From contig NZ_JXDL01000001.1 in the NCBI RefSeq assembly GCF_001590795.1, positions 1,968,682-2,013,752 of the forward strand: a stretch of DNA of 45,071 nt, written 5' to 3'. A model generated the notes under the pieces. It had not been told where the DNA came from. It saw only the letters and a program-made list of their open reading frames with translations, and ran no database searches. Position numbers and translations under genes: made by a program. The number at the start of each line of letters is the position of its first letter. Within the stretch, counting starts at the first letter, position 1. The stretch comes from Bradyrhizobium sp. AT1. GTDB lineage: Bacteria; Pseudomonadota; Alphaproteobacteria; Rhizobiales; Xanthobacteraceae. Below, in pieces: positions 34,263 to 42,240 of this stretch.

Positions 34263-34750
34263 TGCACCGCTCCGAGCGTCTTCTTCATCGTCGTGTTGGC
34301 GAGCCACTCGTCGTTGACAGTGACGCTGTTGCGCTGCATGGCGACATAGCCGCGCTTGGCGAAGAAGCCCTGCGCGGTGTCGCTGGCATCGACGGTGAGG
34401 CTTTGCGCGCCGCGGCCGCCGGCAAGCTTCTCCAGTGCATCGACCAGCATGGCGGCGATGCCCTGCCCGCTGACGGCCGGATGCACATAGAGCATGCGGA
34501 TGTGATCGGCACCGCGGAGTGACGCAAAGCCGACCGGCGAGCCCTCCAGCGTCGCGATCAGCGTCAGGTCAGCCGCAAGCCGCTTGCCGAACTCTTCGGT
34601 TTCCGCCGCCTCCATCCAGGCCTGCTGCTGCGCCTCGCTGTAGTCGTCGCCGGTCAGCTCTTCGATGCTGGCGGTGAAGATCGCGGCGAGCACGGGCACA
34701 TCATCCGGCAGGAACGGCCGCAAGCCCGGCTTTGGCAAAGTCTGTCCCAT
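34259..34750 (-). CDS. GNAT-family N-acetyltransferase
   Basis: A 163-residue GNAT protein: LRPFLPDDVPVLAAIFTASIEELTG at the start, DHIRMLYVHPAVSGQGIAAMLVDALEKLA with the V-x-GQG acetyl-CoA pyrophosphate loop, and FFAKRGYVAMQRNSVTV at the end. Substrate unknown; the fold includes amino-acid, protein and small-molecule acetylases. Its stop overlaps the start of cimA by four bases. The start is either ATG 34750 (used here) or GTG 34759, whose GTGA overlap with the stop of the preceding microprotein would couple them. Position between cysS and cimA suggests a housekeeping function. Confidence 0.85.
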   Translation of the reverse strand: MGQTLPKPGLRPFLPDDVPVLAAIFTASIEELTGDDYSEAQQQAWMEAAETEEFGKRLAADLTLIATLEGSPVGFASLRGADHIRMLYVHPAVSGQGIAAMLVDALEKLAGGRGAQSLTVDASDTAQGFFAKRGYVAMQRNSVTVNDEWLANTTMKKTLGAVQ

Positions 34751-34755
34751 CGTCT

Positions 34756-34869
34756 TCACCACATCCCATAGAGTTTCAGCACGATCGCGACAGCCCCTAC
34801 CAGCAGCAGGATCTTCAGCGCGATGTAATAGAGCCAGTGCCGCGGGAACGGCGTGTCGGGCCGCTTCAT
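34756..34869 (-). CDS. 37-residue single-helix membrane microprotein
   Basis: A 37-codon frame beginning [19 protein letters not shown] and continuing [18 protein letters not shown], then TGA. The N-terminus is basic and the remaining residues (about 13-36) form one membrane helix, so the N-terminus should face the cytosol. The ATG overlaps the TGA of cysS as ATGA, and its own TGA touches the acetyltransferase start region, so it is held between two coupled genes. These overlaps make it a real gene despite its size. No family known to me; it resembles small transmembrane regulators in layout only. Confidence 0.65.
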   Translation of the reverse strand: MKRPDTPFPRHWLYYIALKILLLVGAVAIVLKLYGMW

Positions 34870-36470
34870 CGCGCGACCTCCCACGTCGTCATTGGCTTGC
34901 CGTCGTCATCCTTACCGTCTTTGAGAACAACTCCCATCGCGGCAAGCTCATCACGAATGCGGTCCGATTCCTTGAAGTTCTTGGCGAGCCGAGCCGACAA
35001 CCGATCATCAACGAGTTTCTGAATCTTCTTAGAAGCGTCTTCTTCGCTCCCTCGGATTAAAGTCAGATCTCCGCTGTTACCCTCTTGAACGCTCAGACCA
35101 TCCTTCAAGATGGAAGAGAGGATTTCGTCTCGCGCAGAATCCGGGGCATCGTTTGCAATTGCGGCCCTCAATCGCCGAATGGCCGGTTCGTATTTGCCGA
35201 TTGCTACGTCGGCAACGTTGAGACCGGAGACACCGAAGCGGAACAGTCCCGGCTTGTCCAGCTTCTTGAAGCCCAGCAACTTTAGGTTTGAAGCAAAGAT
35301 CAATTTCTCCTTCGTTCCACCCTTTTTCGCCGCGACATGTAGTTCCCGAAGAACTGCAATTGCAGCTGGGGTATTCAGATCATCTGACAATGCATCTGCG
35401 ACAGCCGTCGGCGGATTGTCGTTCGGAAAGCGGAAGTAGCTGTGAAGACTTTCGGCCCACTCTTCTAACTCCGATGAAGCCAAGTACGTGCTTCGCTCGG
35501 TCCAATCGATCGGCTGTCGATAGTGCGTCATCAGCATCTGTAAGCGAATAACGTCGCCGGGAAGCGTATTCAGGAGTTCGCGAATCGTGATGAAGTTGCC
35601 GAGACTCTTCGACATCTTCTCGCCTTCAACCTGCAAGAAGCCGTTGTGCATCCAGGTGTTCGCCATGCGCTCGCGGTGAAAGGCGCAGCAGCTCTGCGCG
35701 ACCTCGTTCTCGTGATGCGGAAACACGAGATCGATGCCGCCGCCGTGGATGTCGAAATGCTCGCCGAGATGCTTCCAGGCCATGGCCGAGCACTCGATGT
35801 GCCAGCCCGGCCGCCCCTCGGCCTTGATGCCCGCCGGTGACGGCCATGACGGCTCGCCGGGCTTCGACGGCTTCCACAGCACGAAGTCGGTGTTGCCCTT
35901 CTTGTAGGGCGCGACATCGACGCGGGCACCGGCGACCATCTCGTCGAGCGAGCGGTTGGAGAGCGCGCCATAGCGCGGCAGCCCGTCATTGGCGGCATTC
36001 ATCGCCTGCGGCGAGAACAGCACGTGATCCTCGGCGGCATAGGCAAAGCCGCCCTTGACCAGCCGCTCGATGATCTCGCGCATCTCGCCGATATGGTCGG
36101 TCGCGCGCGGCTCGACGCTCGGCCGCAGGGCGCCAAGCGCATCGACATCGGCGTGAAACTGCTTTCCAGTCTGCTCGGTGACCTTGCGGATGGCTTCGTT
36201 GAGCGGCAAGCCCGGGAAATCGCGCGCGGCGCGGTCGTTGATCTTGTCGTCGACGTCGGTGATGTTGCGGACATATTTGACATGCGCCTCGCCATAGAGA
36301 TGGCGCAGCAGCCGAAACAGCACGTCGAACACGATCACCGGACGGGCATTGCCGATGTGGGCGAAGTCATAGACGGTCGGTCCGCAGACATACATGCGGA
36401 CGTTGTTGGGATCGAGCGGCACGAAGGCGCGCTTTTCCCGGCTCAGCGTATCGTAGAGGCGCAATTCCAT
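34866..36470 (-). CDS. cysS: Cysteinyl-tRNA synthetase with a mosaic 3' half
   Basis: A 534-residue class I tRNA synthetase. HIGH-type motif in [16 protein letters not shown], a zinc site ([33 protein letters not shown]) and the KMSKS loop ([11 protein letters not shown]). It charges tRNA-Cys. The length exceeds the about 460 residues of E. coli CysS; the extra residues lie between about 390 and 480, after LKLLGFKKL and before [26 protein letters not shown], inside the DALR-type tRNA-binding region. From about KMSKS to the C-terminal 20 residues, GC falls to about half (35281-35340 has 26 G/C of 60, against 43 of 60 at 35821-35880). The reading frame is intact. Translationally coupled to the 37-residue microprotein. 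Confidence 0.93.
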   Translation of the reverse strand: MELRLYDTLSREKRAFVPLDPNNVRMYVCGPTVYDFAHIGNARPVIVFDVLFRLLRHLYGEAHVKYVRNITDVDDKINDRAARDFPGLPLNEAIRKVTEQTGKQFHADVDALGALRPSVEPRATDHIGEMREIIERLVKGGFAYAAEDHVLFSPQAMNAANDGLPRYGALSNRSLDEMVAGARVDVAPYKKGNTDFVLWKPSKPGEPSWPSPAGIKAEGRPGWHIECSAMAWKHLGEHFDIHGGGIDLVFPHHENEVAQSCCAFHRERMANTWMHNGFLQVEGEKMSKSLGNFITIRELLNTLPGDVIRLQMLMTHYRQPIDWTERSTYLASSELEEWAESLHSYFRFPNDNPPTAVADALSDDLNTPAAIAVLRELHVAAKKGGTKEKLIFASNLKLLGFKKLDKPGLFRFGVSGLNVADVAIGKYEPAIRRLRAAIANDAPDSARDEILSSILKDGLSVQEGNSGDLTLIRGSEEDASKKIQKLVDDRLSARLAKNFKESDRIRDELAAMGVVLKDGKDDDGKPMTTWEVAR

Positions 36471-36758
36471 GACAAACCCATCCCTTGCGGCCGGGCGTCC
36501 GAGGCTCTCAATGTTTGAGAAAAGACGGCTCCAGCCAGCGAATCGCTAGCTCGTAATCTCGCGGCAAATGGCACAAATGGCGAGGAGACCGTTCATGCGG
36601 AACATATGGGCTATCAGGCGCCCCGGCGTCAAGAGAGCGGCGAAACGCGGTTTTATCTCCGCAAAGCGCGCTGCCCGCCGCGATGGTTCATGATCCCCTA
36701 ACCATTTGAGCCCATTTTGGAACCGGCGGTTCCCCTTTTTTGCCACCGGTGCTTTTTC

Positions 36759-37058
36759 ATGCGATTTTTGCCCGCGCTCATTTCCAGCGCCTTCGTCTTT
36801 GCGACCTCCAGCGCCCTCGCCGAGAGTCGCGTCTTCATCATCGCCAACCAGGCCAGCGGTTATGACCAGTGCCTGGCCAAGGGCGACAAATGCGGCGCCT
36901 CGGCCGCTCGCACCTACTGCCAGTCACGAGATTTTGCCCAGGCTTCGGCCTTTCGGCGGGTCGATCCCGACGAAATTACCGGCTCTGTCCCCAAATCCGG
37001 CACAAATTGCTCCCATGGCCATTGCGACGAATATGTCGCAATCACCTGCCAGCGCTGA
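36759..37058 (+). CDS. Small secreted Cys-rich protein
   Basis: A 99-residue protein with a signal peptide (MRFLPALISSAFVFATSSALA). The mature part of about 78 residues has six Cys (YDQCLAKGDKCGAS, TYCQS, NCSHGHCDEY, ITCQR), suggesting three disulfides in a small stable periplasmic or secreted fold. No family assigned. The ATG at 36759 begins the signal peptide; longer frames upstream run through unrelated codons. The nearest gene upstream is the divergent cysS, so 36471-36758 holds both promoters. The DUF2865 gene starts about 140 bases further on in the same direction. Confidence 0.65.
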   Translation: MRFLPALISSAFVFATSSALAESRVFIIANQASGYDQCLAKGDKCGASAARTYCQSRDFAQASAFRRVDPDEITGSVPKSGTNCSHGHCDEYVAITCQR

Positions 37059-37198
37059 ATTCGCTCGGAGCTGGCGTAGCTTAGGCCCGGTGCTTCGGCC
37101 CCGAAACGACGTGACGATGCCGCAGGAAGCGGCTATGGGAGGGCGCGCTTCGGCCCTTCAAAGTCATGCCGGGCCGTGACCTCGCTAGAATGGCGGAT

Positions 37199-38383
37199 AT
37201 GCCTGAATTTTTGCCCCTGTCCCGTGCCCGCTTCCTCCTTGCCTGCACCGTGCTCTTGAGCACGGCCGTGCTCGCCACCGGCGCTTTCGCTCAAGCCGGT
37301 CCGCCCGGCCCGCCGCCTCAGGCGGGGCAAAACGGCCTTGGGCCGAATCCGATGTGTGTGCGGCTGGAGGGCCAGCTCGCGGCACTGGACCGCGGCGGCG
37401 GGGGCGACCCCGCGCGTGAGGAGCAGATCCGCCGTTACCAGGATTCCCAGGCCAAGCAGCAGGCCGAGCTCGACCGCGTCACCATGCAGGCCAAGCGCAT
37501 GGGCTGCGATTCCTCCGGCTTCTTCTCGCTGTTCAACGGCCAGTCGGCGCAATGCGGCCCGGTCAACACCCAGATCCAGCAGATGCGCGCCAATCTGGAC
37601 CAGATCACCGGCAATCTCGAGCGCCTGCGCGGCGGTGGCGCCGGTGGCTTCAATCCGGAACGCGACAACCAGCGCCGTTCGGTCCTGGCGGCGCTGGCGC
37701 AGAACAATTGCGGCCCGCAATACGCGGCTGCGGCGCAGCCGCAAGGCGGCGGCAACTTCCTGAGCAATCTGTTCAACGGCAACAACGCCGGCAATCCGCA
37801 AGGCGTGCCGCCCTCCGATCTAGGCCCGCAATCGCAATCCGGGACCTACCGCACCGTGTGCGTGCGCACCTGCGACGGCGCTTATTTCCCCGTCTCGTTT
37901 GCGACGGTCCCGGCGCGCTTCCCCGACGACGAGAAGACCTGCAAGGCGCTGTGCCCGGCCGCGGAAGCCGTGCTCTACACCCATCGCAATCCCGGCGAAG
38001 ACATGAACTCGGCGGTCTCGATCAGCGGCCAGCCCTACACGGCGCTGCCGACCGCGTTCAAATTCCGCAGCGAGTTCAACCCGTCCTGCTCCTGCAAGGC
38101 CGCAGGCCAGACCTGGGCGGACGCGCTGAAATCGGCCGACGACAAGGCGAGCGCCGAGCAGCAGGGCGACATCATCGTCACCGAGGAGAGCGCCAAGAAA
38201 ATGCAGCAGCAGCGGCTGGGCAAGGGCACGCCTGCGAACGCCAAGAAAGGCGCAGCTCCCGCGCCGACGACGGCGACTGCACCGGCCGCAACGCCGCCCG
38301 CGGATGCGGGCGGGGCGGCGAGCTCCGAGAACAAGCCGATCCGCTCGGTCGGCCCGACCTTCCTGCCGCAGCAGCAGAAATAG
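37199..38383 (+). CDS. DUF2865-family secreted protein
   Basis: A 394-residue exported protein. A signal peptide (FLLACTVLLSTAVLATGAFAQA) is followed by a Pro/Gln/Gly-rich segment, a coiled-coil-like region with Arg/Gln (EEQIRRYQDSQAKQQAELDRVTMQAKRM), a Gly/Asn linker (about residues 175-215), and the conserved DUF2865 core: TVCVRTCDGAYFPVSFATVPARF, CKALCPAAEAVLYTHRNPGEDMNSAVS, SISGQPYTALPTAFKFR and a CSC motif. The tail is Ala/Pro/Thr-rich. The family is common in Bradyrhizobium-type alphaproteobacteria; function unknown. The ATG at 37199 was picked as nearest the signal peptide; in-frame ATGs at 37190 and 37166 are alternatives. Confidence 0.8.
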   Translation: MPEFLPLSRARFLLACTVLLSTAVLATGAFAQAGPPGPPPQAGQNGLGPNPMCVRLEGQLAALDRGGGGDPAREEQIRRYQDSQAKQQAELDRVTMQAKRMGCDSSGFFSLFNGQSAQCGPVNTQIQQMRANLDQITGNLERLRGGGAGGFNPERDNQRRSVLAALAQNNCGPQYAAAAQPQGGGNFLSNLFNGNNAGNPQGVPPSDLGPQSQSGTYRTVCVRTCDGAYFPVSFATVPARFPDDEKTCKALCPAAEAVLYTHRNPGEDMNSAVSISGQPYTALPTAFKFRSEFNPSCSCKAAGQTWADALKSADDKASAEQQGDIIVTEESAKKMQQQRLGKGTPANAKKGAAPAPTTATAPAATPPADAGGAASSENKPIRSVGPTFLPQQQK

Positions 38384-38852
38384 GTGGGCTTTCTTCTCCC
38401 CTTGGTGAGAACACGCCATTGAGCGTACCCAGTTGAAATCATTACGAAACTGGGTCGTGGCGGTCGCGCTCAGCGGTGTGTGGCATGCTTTGGCGCAAAG
38501 GCATCGCTCCCGCTGCGCGACTGGCCAAGCCCGTGAAGAAGCACGCGCCCAAGCCATCGAAGCCGCTTCCTGTATCGCGTGAAATCACCCGAAACTAAAT
38601 ACCGGGCGTCGCGTGGTGCGATCGTGAAGCGCATCACTGCAGATGGCTGATTGAGAATGGTCGATGGTGCGGTGAAGCCAAGCGCGAGCGCTCGAATTGC
38701 TCCCATGATTCCACCTTGGCCTATCGCCCATCGATCCATCGCGTAGCTTGGAGCGGTCCATCAGCGAGCAAAAGCACGTCGAAGAAATGACGTTGCGGAG
38801 TGCGGCGACTAGTGCCTAATGCAACCATAAAAGACGGCGAGCGAGCCACAAG
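38384..38852. other. Gene-poor lower-GC region before the TIR-like gene
   Basis: About 470 bases with no convincing gene. A TTG-start frame at 38433-38582 begins LKSLRNWVVAVALSGVWHALAQ, much like a signal peptide, but loses similarity after about 22 codons, and the next frame over (ATG 38485) reads a Lys/Pro-rich peptide. This looks like a decayed small secreted-protein gene with a frameshift. The minus-strand frame 38470-38739 has no supporting features. GC declines across the stretch. Confidence 0.35.
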
Positions 38853-39932
38853 ATGGCGTTAGCTGAACTCCTAATTCGGTATGGTCGCGCCATAAGCGTC
38901 TATTCTAAGGAGAGGCCTAACTTTAAGAAGGGCATTCTATATGCCTTGACGTTGTTTGGCGCGTTAGCGATCGCGGTCTGTTTTTTTGTAAGACTAGTTT
39001 TCCCCGTACTACAGCATGAACTGTTTATCCGGTTCGTTCCGATGCTTGTCGTGATTATCGTGATAGCCATTGCTGTGACTTTGAAGGCCGAAATATCTCC
39101 CTTGGGATTGGACGTTGGATGTTTCGCAAAACTATTTCTGATCGCGATGTTTCCAATCATCGTACAATTTTACATCTGCCGGTTTCTATGGATTCGCACC
39201 AAGTTTCACCTGCTTCCATCTCCCGTTGGTCAAATTGCAAAGAGTGGACAGCCATTTTGTCTATACTTGCGCTCCTTCGTCGATGACGAAAAATCAGCAA
39301 AGGAGAGCGTGGATTTTAGTGACGATCCGTTCCGGTTTGCCCGGTACATCGGAAGCCATATCACAGTGCAGGATCGAATTGAGAGCGTGCTTAGCGAACA
39401 GCTTGTGCCTCACATTCCAACCCTATGCATTGGAAGACCAAGGGAACGGTATCCCAGCTCCTCGTTCGCTCGTGTATTCGTTGATGATGAACAATGGCAG
39501 TATATAGCTCAGGCACTATTGCAGGCGAGCAGAATAGTCATTGCTCGCGTAGGTGAAACTCATGGGTTTCGGTGGGAGCTGACAGCGTTACGAGAGGGAA
39601 GGCTACTTAAGAAGACGATTCTGTTTTTTTGCACAGCATACGGTTTGCCATTTACGAGAACTCAGATTCAAGAGGCGATGACTGCTCATGAGCTGGGCAT
39701 CTTGGATGCTGACGTGCCGTGGGAATCTTACTTTTGCGTGTTTGACGGCAACGATCAGCCGACTTTCTTGCCTGCGGCACTGCCATCAGATGCCAATCCG
39801 AACGTTCGGATTCGGGCTAGCACGGTTGCATTGATATTGTATCTGATCGATTTTCGCCCAGATCTACTTGACGGGCCAGAGAAGACAAACCGGGCGTTAG
39901 TGCAACGCGCTGTAAGCAAATGGAAGCAATGA
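38853..39932 (+). CDS. Three-helix membrane protein with a TIR-like cytosolic domain, low-GC gene
   Basis: A 359-residue protein of unknown family. Three membrane helices lie at about residues 27-50, 58-77 and 91-112. The soluble domain starts near residue 133: FCLYLRSFVDDEK, a Glu at 177, IGRPRERYP (193-201), RVFVDDEQW (207-215), ASRIVIARVGETHGFRWEL (225-243) and KKTILFFC. The last block resembles the TIR core (strand, loop, W-x-E-L helix with the catalytic-type Glu242), but it is too divergent to be sure. GC is about half by eye (39061-39120 has 28 G/C of 60), far below neighbours. Weak ribosome site. It stands alone between core genes and is likely horizontally acquired; a defence or stress effector role is speculation. 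Confidence 0.7.
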   Translation: MALAELLIRYGRAISVYSKERPNFKKGILYALTLFGALAIAVCFFVRLVFPVLQHELFIRFVPMLVVIIVIAIAVTLKAEISPLGLDVGCFAKLFLIAMFPIIVQFYICRFLWIRTKFHLLPSPVGQIAKSGQPFCLYLRSFVDDEKSAKESVDFSDDPFRFARYIGSHITVQDRIESVLSEQLVPHIPTLCIGRPRERYPSSSFARVFVDDEQWQYIAQALLQASRIVIARVGETHGFRWELTALREGRLLKKTILFFCTAYGLPFTRTQIQEAMTAHELGILDADVPWESYFCVFDGNDQPTFLPAALPSDANPNVRIRASTVALILYLIDFRPDLLDGPEKTNRALVQRAVSKWKQ

Positions 39933-40108
39933 CCGCAAGGCAGGCACTGCAACCCATGCGATAAAAAATCCGGCCGCCTTATTTAGGCTCGAAGGCGCGG
40001 GCCTGCTGCATCAGTCGCCGCGCTCATACCACAATCAAAAAACTCGTGGGCACGCTTCCGCCTTCGCTCTTGCTGACGGCGGACAAGTCGCTTCGTCCAC
40101 CGCTTGAA

Positions 40109-41866
40109 TTACCCCTCGAACGCGTCGATCGAGGCCTTGCTGCCGCGTGACACCAGCGTCTCGTCGGCCGCCGGCAGCTTCTCGCCCTTGTCGCGAAAGC
40201 GGTTGGTGATGGGATAGCGGCGATCGCGGCCGAAATTCCTGGGCGTGACCTTCACGCCGGGTGCGGCCTGGCGGCGCTTGTATTCGGCGACGTTGAGCAG
40301 ATGGTCGATGCGGGTGACGATCTCGCGATCGAAGCCGGCGGCAATGATCTGATCCAGCGGCTCTTCGCGCTCGACGAGACGCTCTAGGATGGCATCGAGC
40401 ACCTCGTAAGGCGGCAGAGAATCCTGGTCGGTCTGATTCTCGCGCAGCTCGGCGCTCGGCGGGCGCGTGATGATGTCGGGCGGGATCACCTCGCCTGAAG
40501 GCCCGAGCGCGTCGTCTGGCTTCCAGCTATTGCGCAAGCTTGCCAGCCGGAACACCTGCGTCTTGTAGATGTCCTTGATCGGATTGAAGCCGCCGTTCAT
40601 GTCGCCATAGAGCGTGGCGTAACCGACCGACATCTCCGACTTGTTGCCCGTCGTCACCACCATCAGGCCCGTCTTGTTGGAGATCGCCATCAAGAGCGTA
40701 CCGCGCGTGCGGGCCTGAAGATTCTCCTCGGTGATATCTGGCGGCAGATTCTTGAACAGGCCCGAGAGGATCGTCTCGAACCCGCTCACGGCCTCCGCGA
40801 TCGGCAGCACCTCGTAGCGGATGCCGAGATGACCGGCGAGCTCGCCGGCGTCCGCGATCGAGTGTGCCGCCGTGTAGCGATAGGGCAGCATCACGCCGTG
40901 CACCTGGTCGGCGCCGAGCGCATCGACCGCGATCGCCGCGCACAGCGCGGAATCGATGCCGCCGGAGATACCGAGCAGCACGCCGGGAAAACCGTTCTTG
41001 CCCACATAGTCGCGCAGGCCCAGCACGCAAGCGGCGTAATCAGCCTTGTCGCCCTCGACCTGCTCCGCAATCGGCCCGGTGCAGCGCCAGTCGTCGCCGT
41101 TGCGGGTGAAGCGCAGGGTGACGATGCTTTCCTCGAACGCCGGCAATTGCGCCGCGAGCGAGAGATCGCCGTTGAGCGCGAAGGAGGCGCCGTCGAACAC
41201 CAGCTCGTCCTGGCCGCCGACCTGGTTGAGATAGACCAGCGGCAGCCCGCTCTCGGTGACGCGCGCCACGACGACGGACAGCCGCACGTCGTTCTTGTCG
41301 CGGGCGTAAGGCGAGCCGTTCGGCACCAGGATGATCTCGGCGCCGGTCTCGGCCAGCGTCTCGACCACGTTCTCGTAGTCCTCGGACTCCTCCAGCCAGA
41401 TGTCCTCGCAGATCGGCACGCCGATGCGCACGCCGCGCACGGTGACCGGTCCGGCGGCGGGCCCGCGTGCAAACAGCCGCTTCTCGTCGAACACGCCGTA
41501 GTTCGGCAGATTGCATTTGAAGCGCAAGCTCGCGATGCGGCCGCCGTCGAGCAGCGCGCAGGCATTGTAGAGCTTGCCGTCCTCGACCCAGGGCGTGCCG
41601 ATCAGCATGGCCGGCCCGCCATCGGCGGTCTCGCGCGCCAGCACTTCGATCGCGGCGCGGCACGCGGCCTGGAAAGACGGCTTCTGCACGAGGTCTTCCG
41701 GCGGATAGCCGGCGATGAACAATTCCGGAAACAGCACGAGATCGGCGCCGTCGGGGATCGCCCGCGCGCGGGCCGAGCGTGCCTTGGCGGCATTGCCCTC
41801 GATGTCGCCCATGACCGGATTGAGCTGGGCGAGCGTGACCGCGAATGCGTCGAGACGTTCAGTCAT
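40109..41866 (-). CDS. nadE: Glutamine-dependent NAD+ synthetase
   Basis: A 585-residue two-domain enzyme. The N-terminal nitrilase-fold glutaminase has its Glu (LFPELFIAGYPPEDLV), Lys (KCNLPNYGVFDEKR) and Cys (GVPICEDIWLEESEDYE) triad; the C-terminal synthetase has the PPi loop GISGGIDSALCAAIAVDALG and KSEMSVGYATLYGDMNGG. It amidates nicotinic-acid adenine dinucleotide with ammonia from glutamine. It is the third gene of an operon with DAHP synthase and DgkA, starting 17 bases after dgkA, with GGAG upstream. Length is normal for the bacterial glutamine-dependent class. Confidence 0.93.
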   Translation of the reverse strand: MTERLDAFAVTLAQLNPVMGDIEGNAAKARSARARAIPDGADLVLFPELFIAGYPPEDLVQKPSFQAACRAAIEVLARETADGGPAMLIGTPWVEDGKLYNACALLDGGRIASLRFKCNLPNYGVFDEKRLFARGPAAGPVTVRGVRIGVPICEDIWLEESEDYENVVETLAETGAEIILVPNGSPYARDKNDVRLSVVVARVTESGLPLVYLNQVGGQDELVFDGASFALNGDLSLAAQLPAFEESIVTLRFTRNGDDWRCTGPIAEQVEGDKADYAACVLGLRDYVGKNGFPGVLLGISGGIDSALCAAIAVDALGADQVHGVMLPYRYTAAHSIADAGELAGHLGIRYEVLPIAEAVSGFETILSGLFKNLPPDITEENLQARTRGTLLMAISNKTGLMVVTTGNKSEMSVGYATLYGDMNGGFNPIKDIYKTQVFRLASLRNSWKPDDALGPSGEVIPPDIITRPPSAELRENQTDQDSLPPYEVLDAILERLVEREEPLDQIIAAGFDREIVTRIDHLLNVAEYKRRQAAPGVKVTPRNFGRDRRYPITNRFRDKGEKLPAADETLVSRGSKASIDAFEG

Positions 41867-41882
41867 GGCCGCCGCGCTCCGA

Positions 41883-42236
41883 TCAGATAAATCCCAGCCG
41901 CTCGATAATGGCGATGATCCAGAACGCGCCGGCCATCAGCAGCGCCACGCCGACCGCCGCCGAGCCCATGTCCTTGACCCGCCCGATCTGCTTGTCGTGA
42001 TCCATCGTCAACCGGTCCGCGAGCTTTTCGATCGCAGTATTGAGCAGCTCGACCGTCAGCACGAACGCAACCGAGCAGACCAGCTCGACGGCCCGCATCG
42101 CGGTCGCGCCGATCAACCAGGCCAGCGGCACCGCCAGCAGGAGCGCAAAGATCTCCTCGCGAACGGCCTGCTCCGACCGAAACGCAAAGGCCAGACCGTT
42201 ACGGGAATTGATCGTGGCCTTCCAGATCCGCAGCAA
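41883..42236 (-). CDS. dgkA: Diacylglycerol kinase (DgkA)
   Basis: A 117-residue membrane kinase of the DgkA type: LRIWKATINSRNGLAFAFRSEQAVREE at the N-terminus, then VELLNTAIEKLADRL (the catalytic Glu-Asn-x-x-Glu block), IGRVKDMGSAAVGVALLMAG and a last helix. It phosphorylates diacylglycerol released from phospholipid use, recycling it to phosphatidic acid. The TTG at 42236, four bases after the DAHP synthase stop, gives the normal length; the frame runs further but into coding sequence of the preceding gene. It lies between aroG-type and nadE in one operon. Confidence 0.85.
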   Translation of the reverse strand: MLRIWKATINSRNGLAFAFRSEQAVREEIFALLLAVPLAWLIGATAMRAVELVCSVAFVLTVELLNTAIEKLADRLTMDHDKQIGRVKDMGSAAVGVALLMAGAFWIIAIIERLGFI

Positions 42237-42240
42237 GGTC

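Noticed and set aside
36546..36746. A 66-codon minus-strand frame between cysS and the Cys-rich protein
   Set aside because: It lies in the shared promoter region with no ribosome site or motif.
38470..38739. An 89-codon minus-strand frame
   Set aside because: It is basic and lacks any domain, in a region that looks decayed.
38853..41866. A functional link between the TIR-like protein and NAD synthetase next to it
   Set aside because: The two genes converge, nadE belongs to a core operon with dgkA and DAHP synthase, and the GC of the two differs sharply, so adjacency is probably chance.
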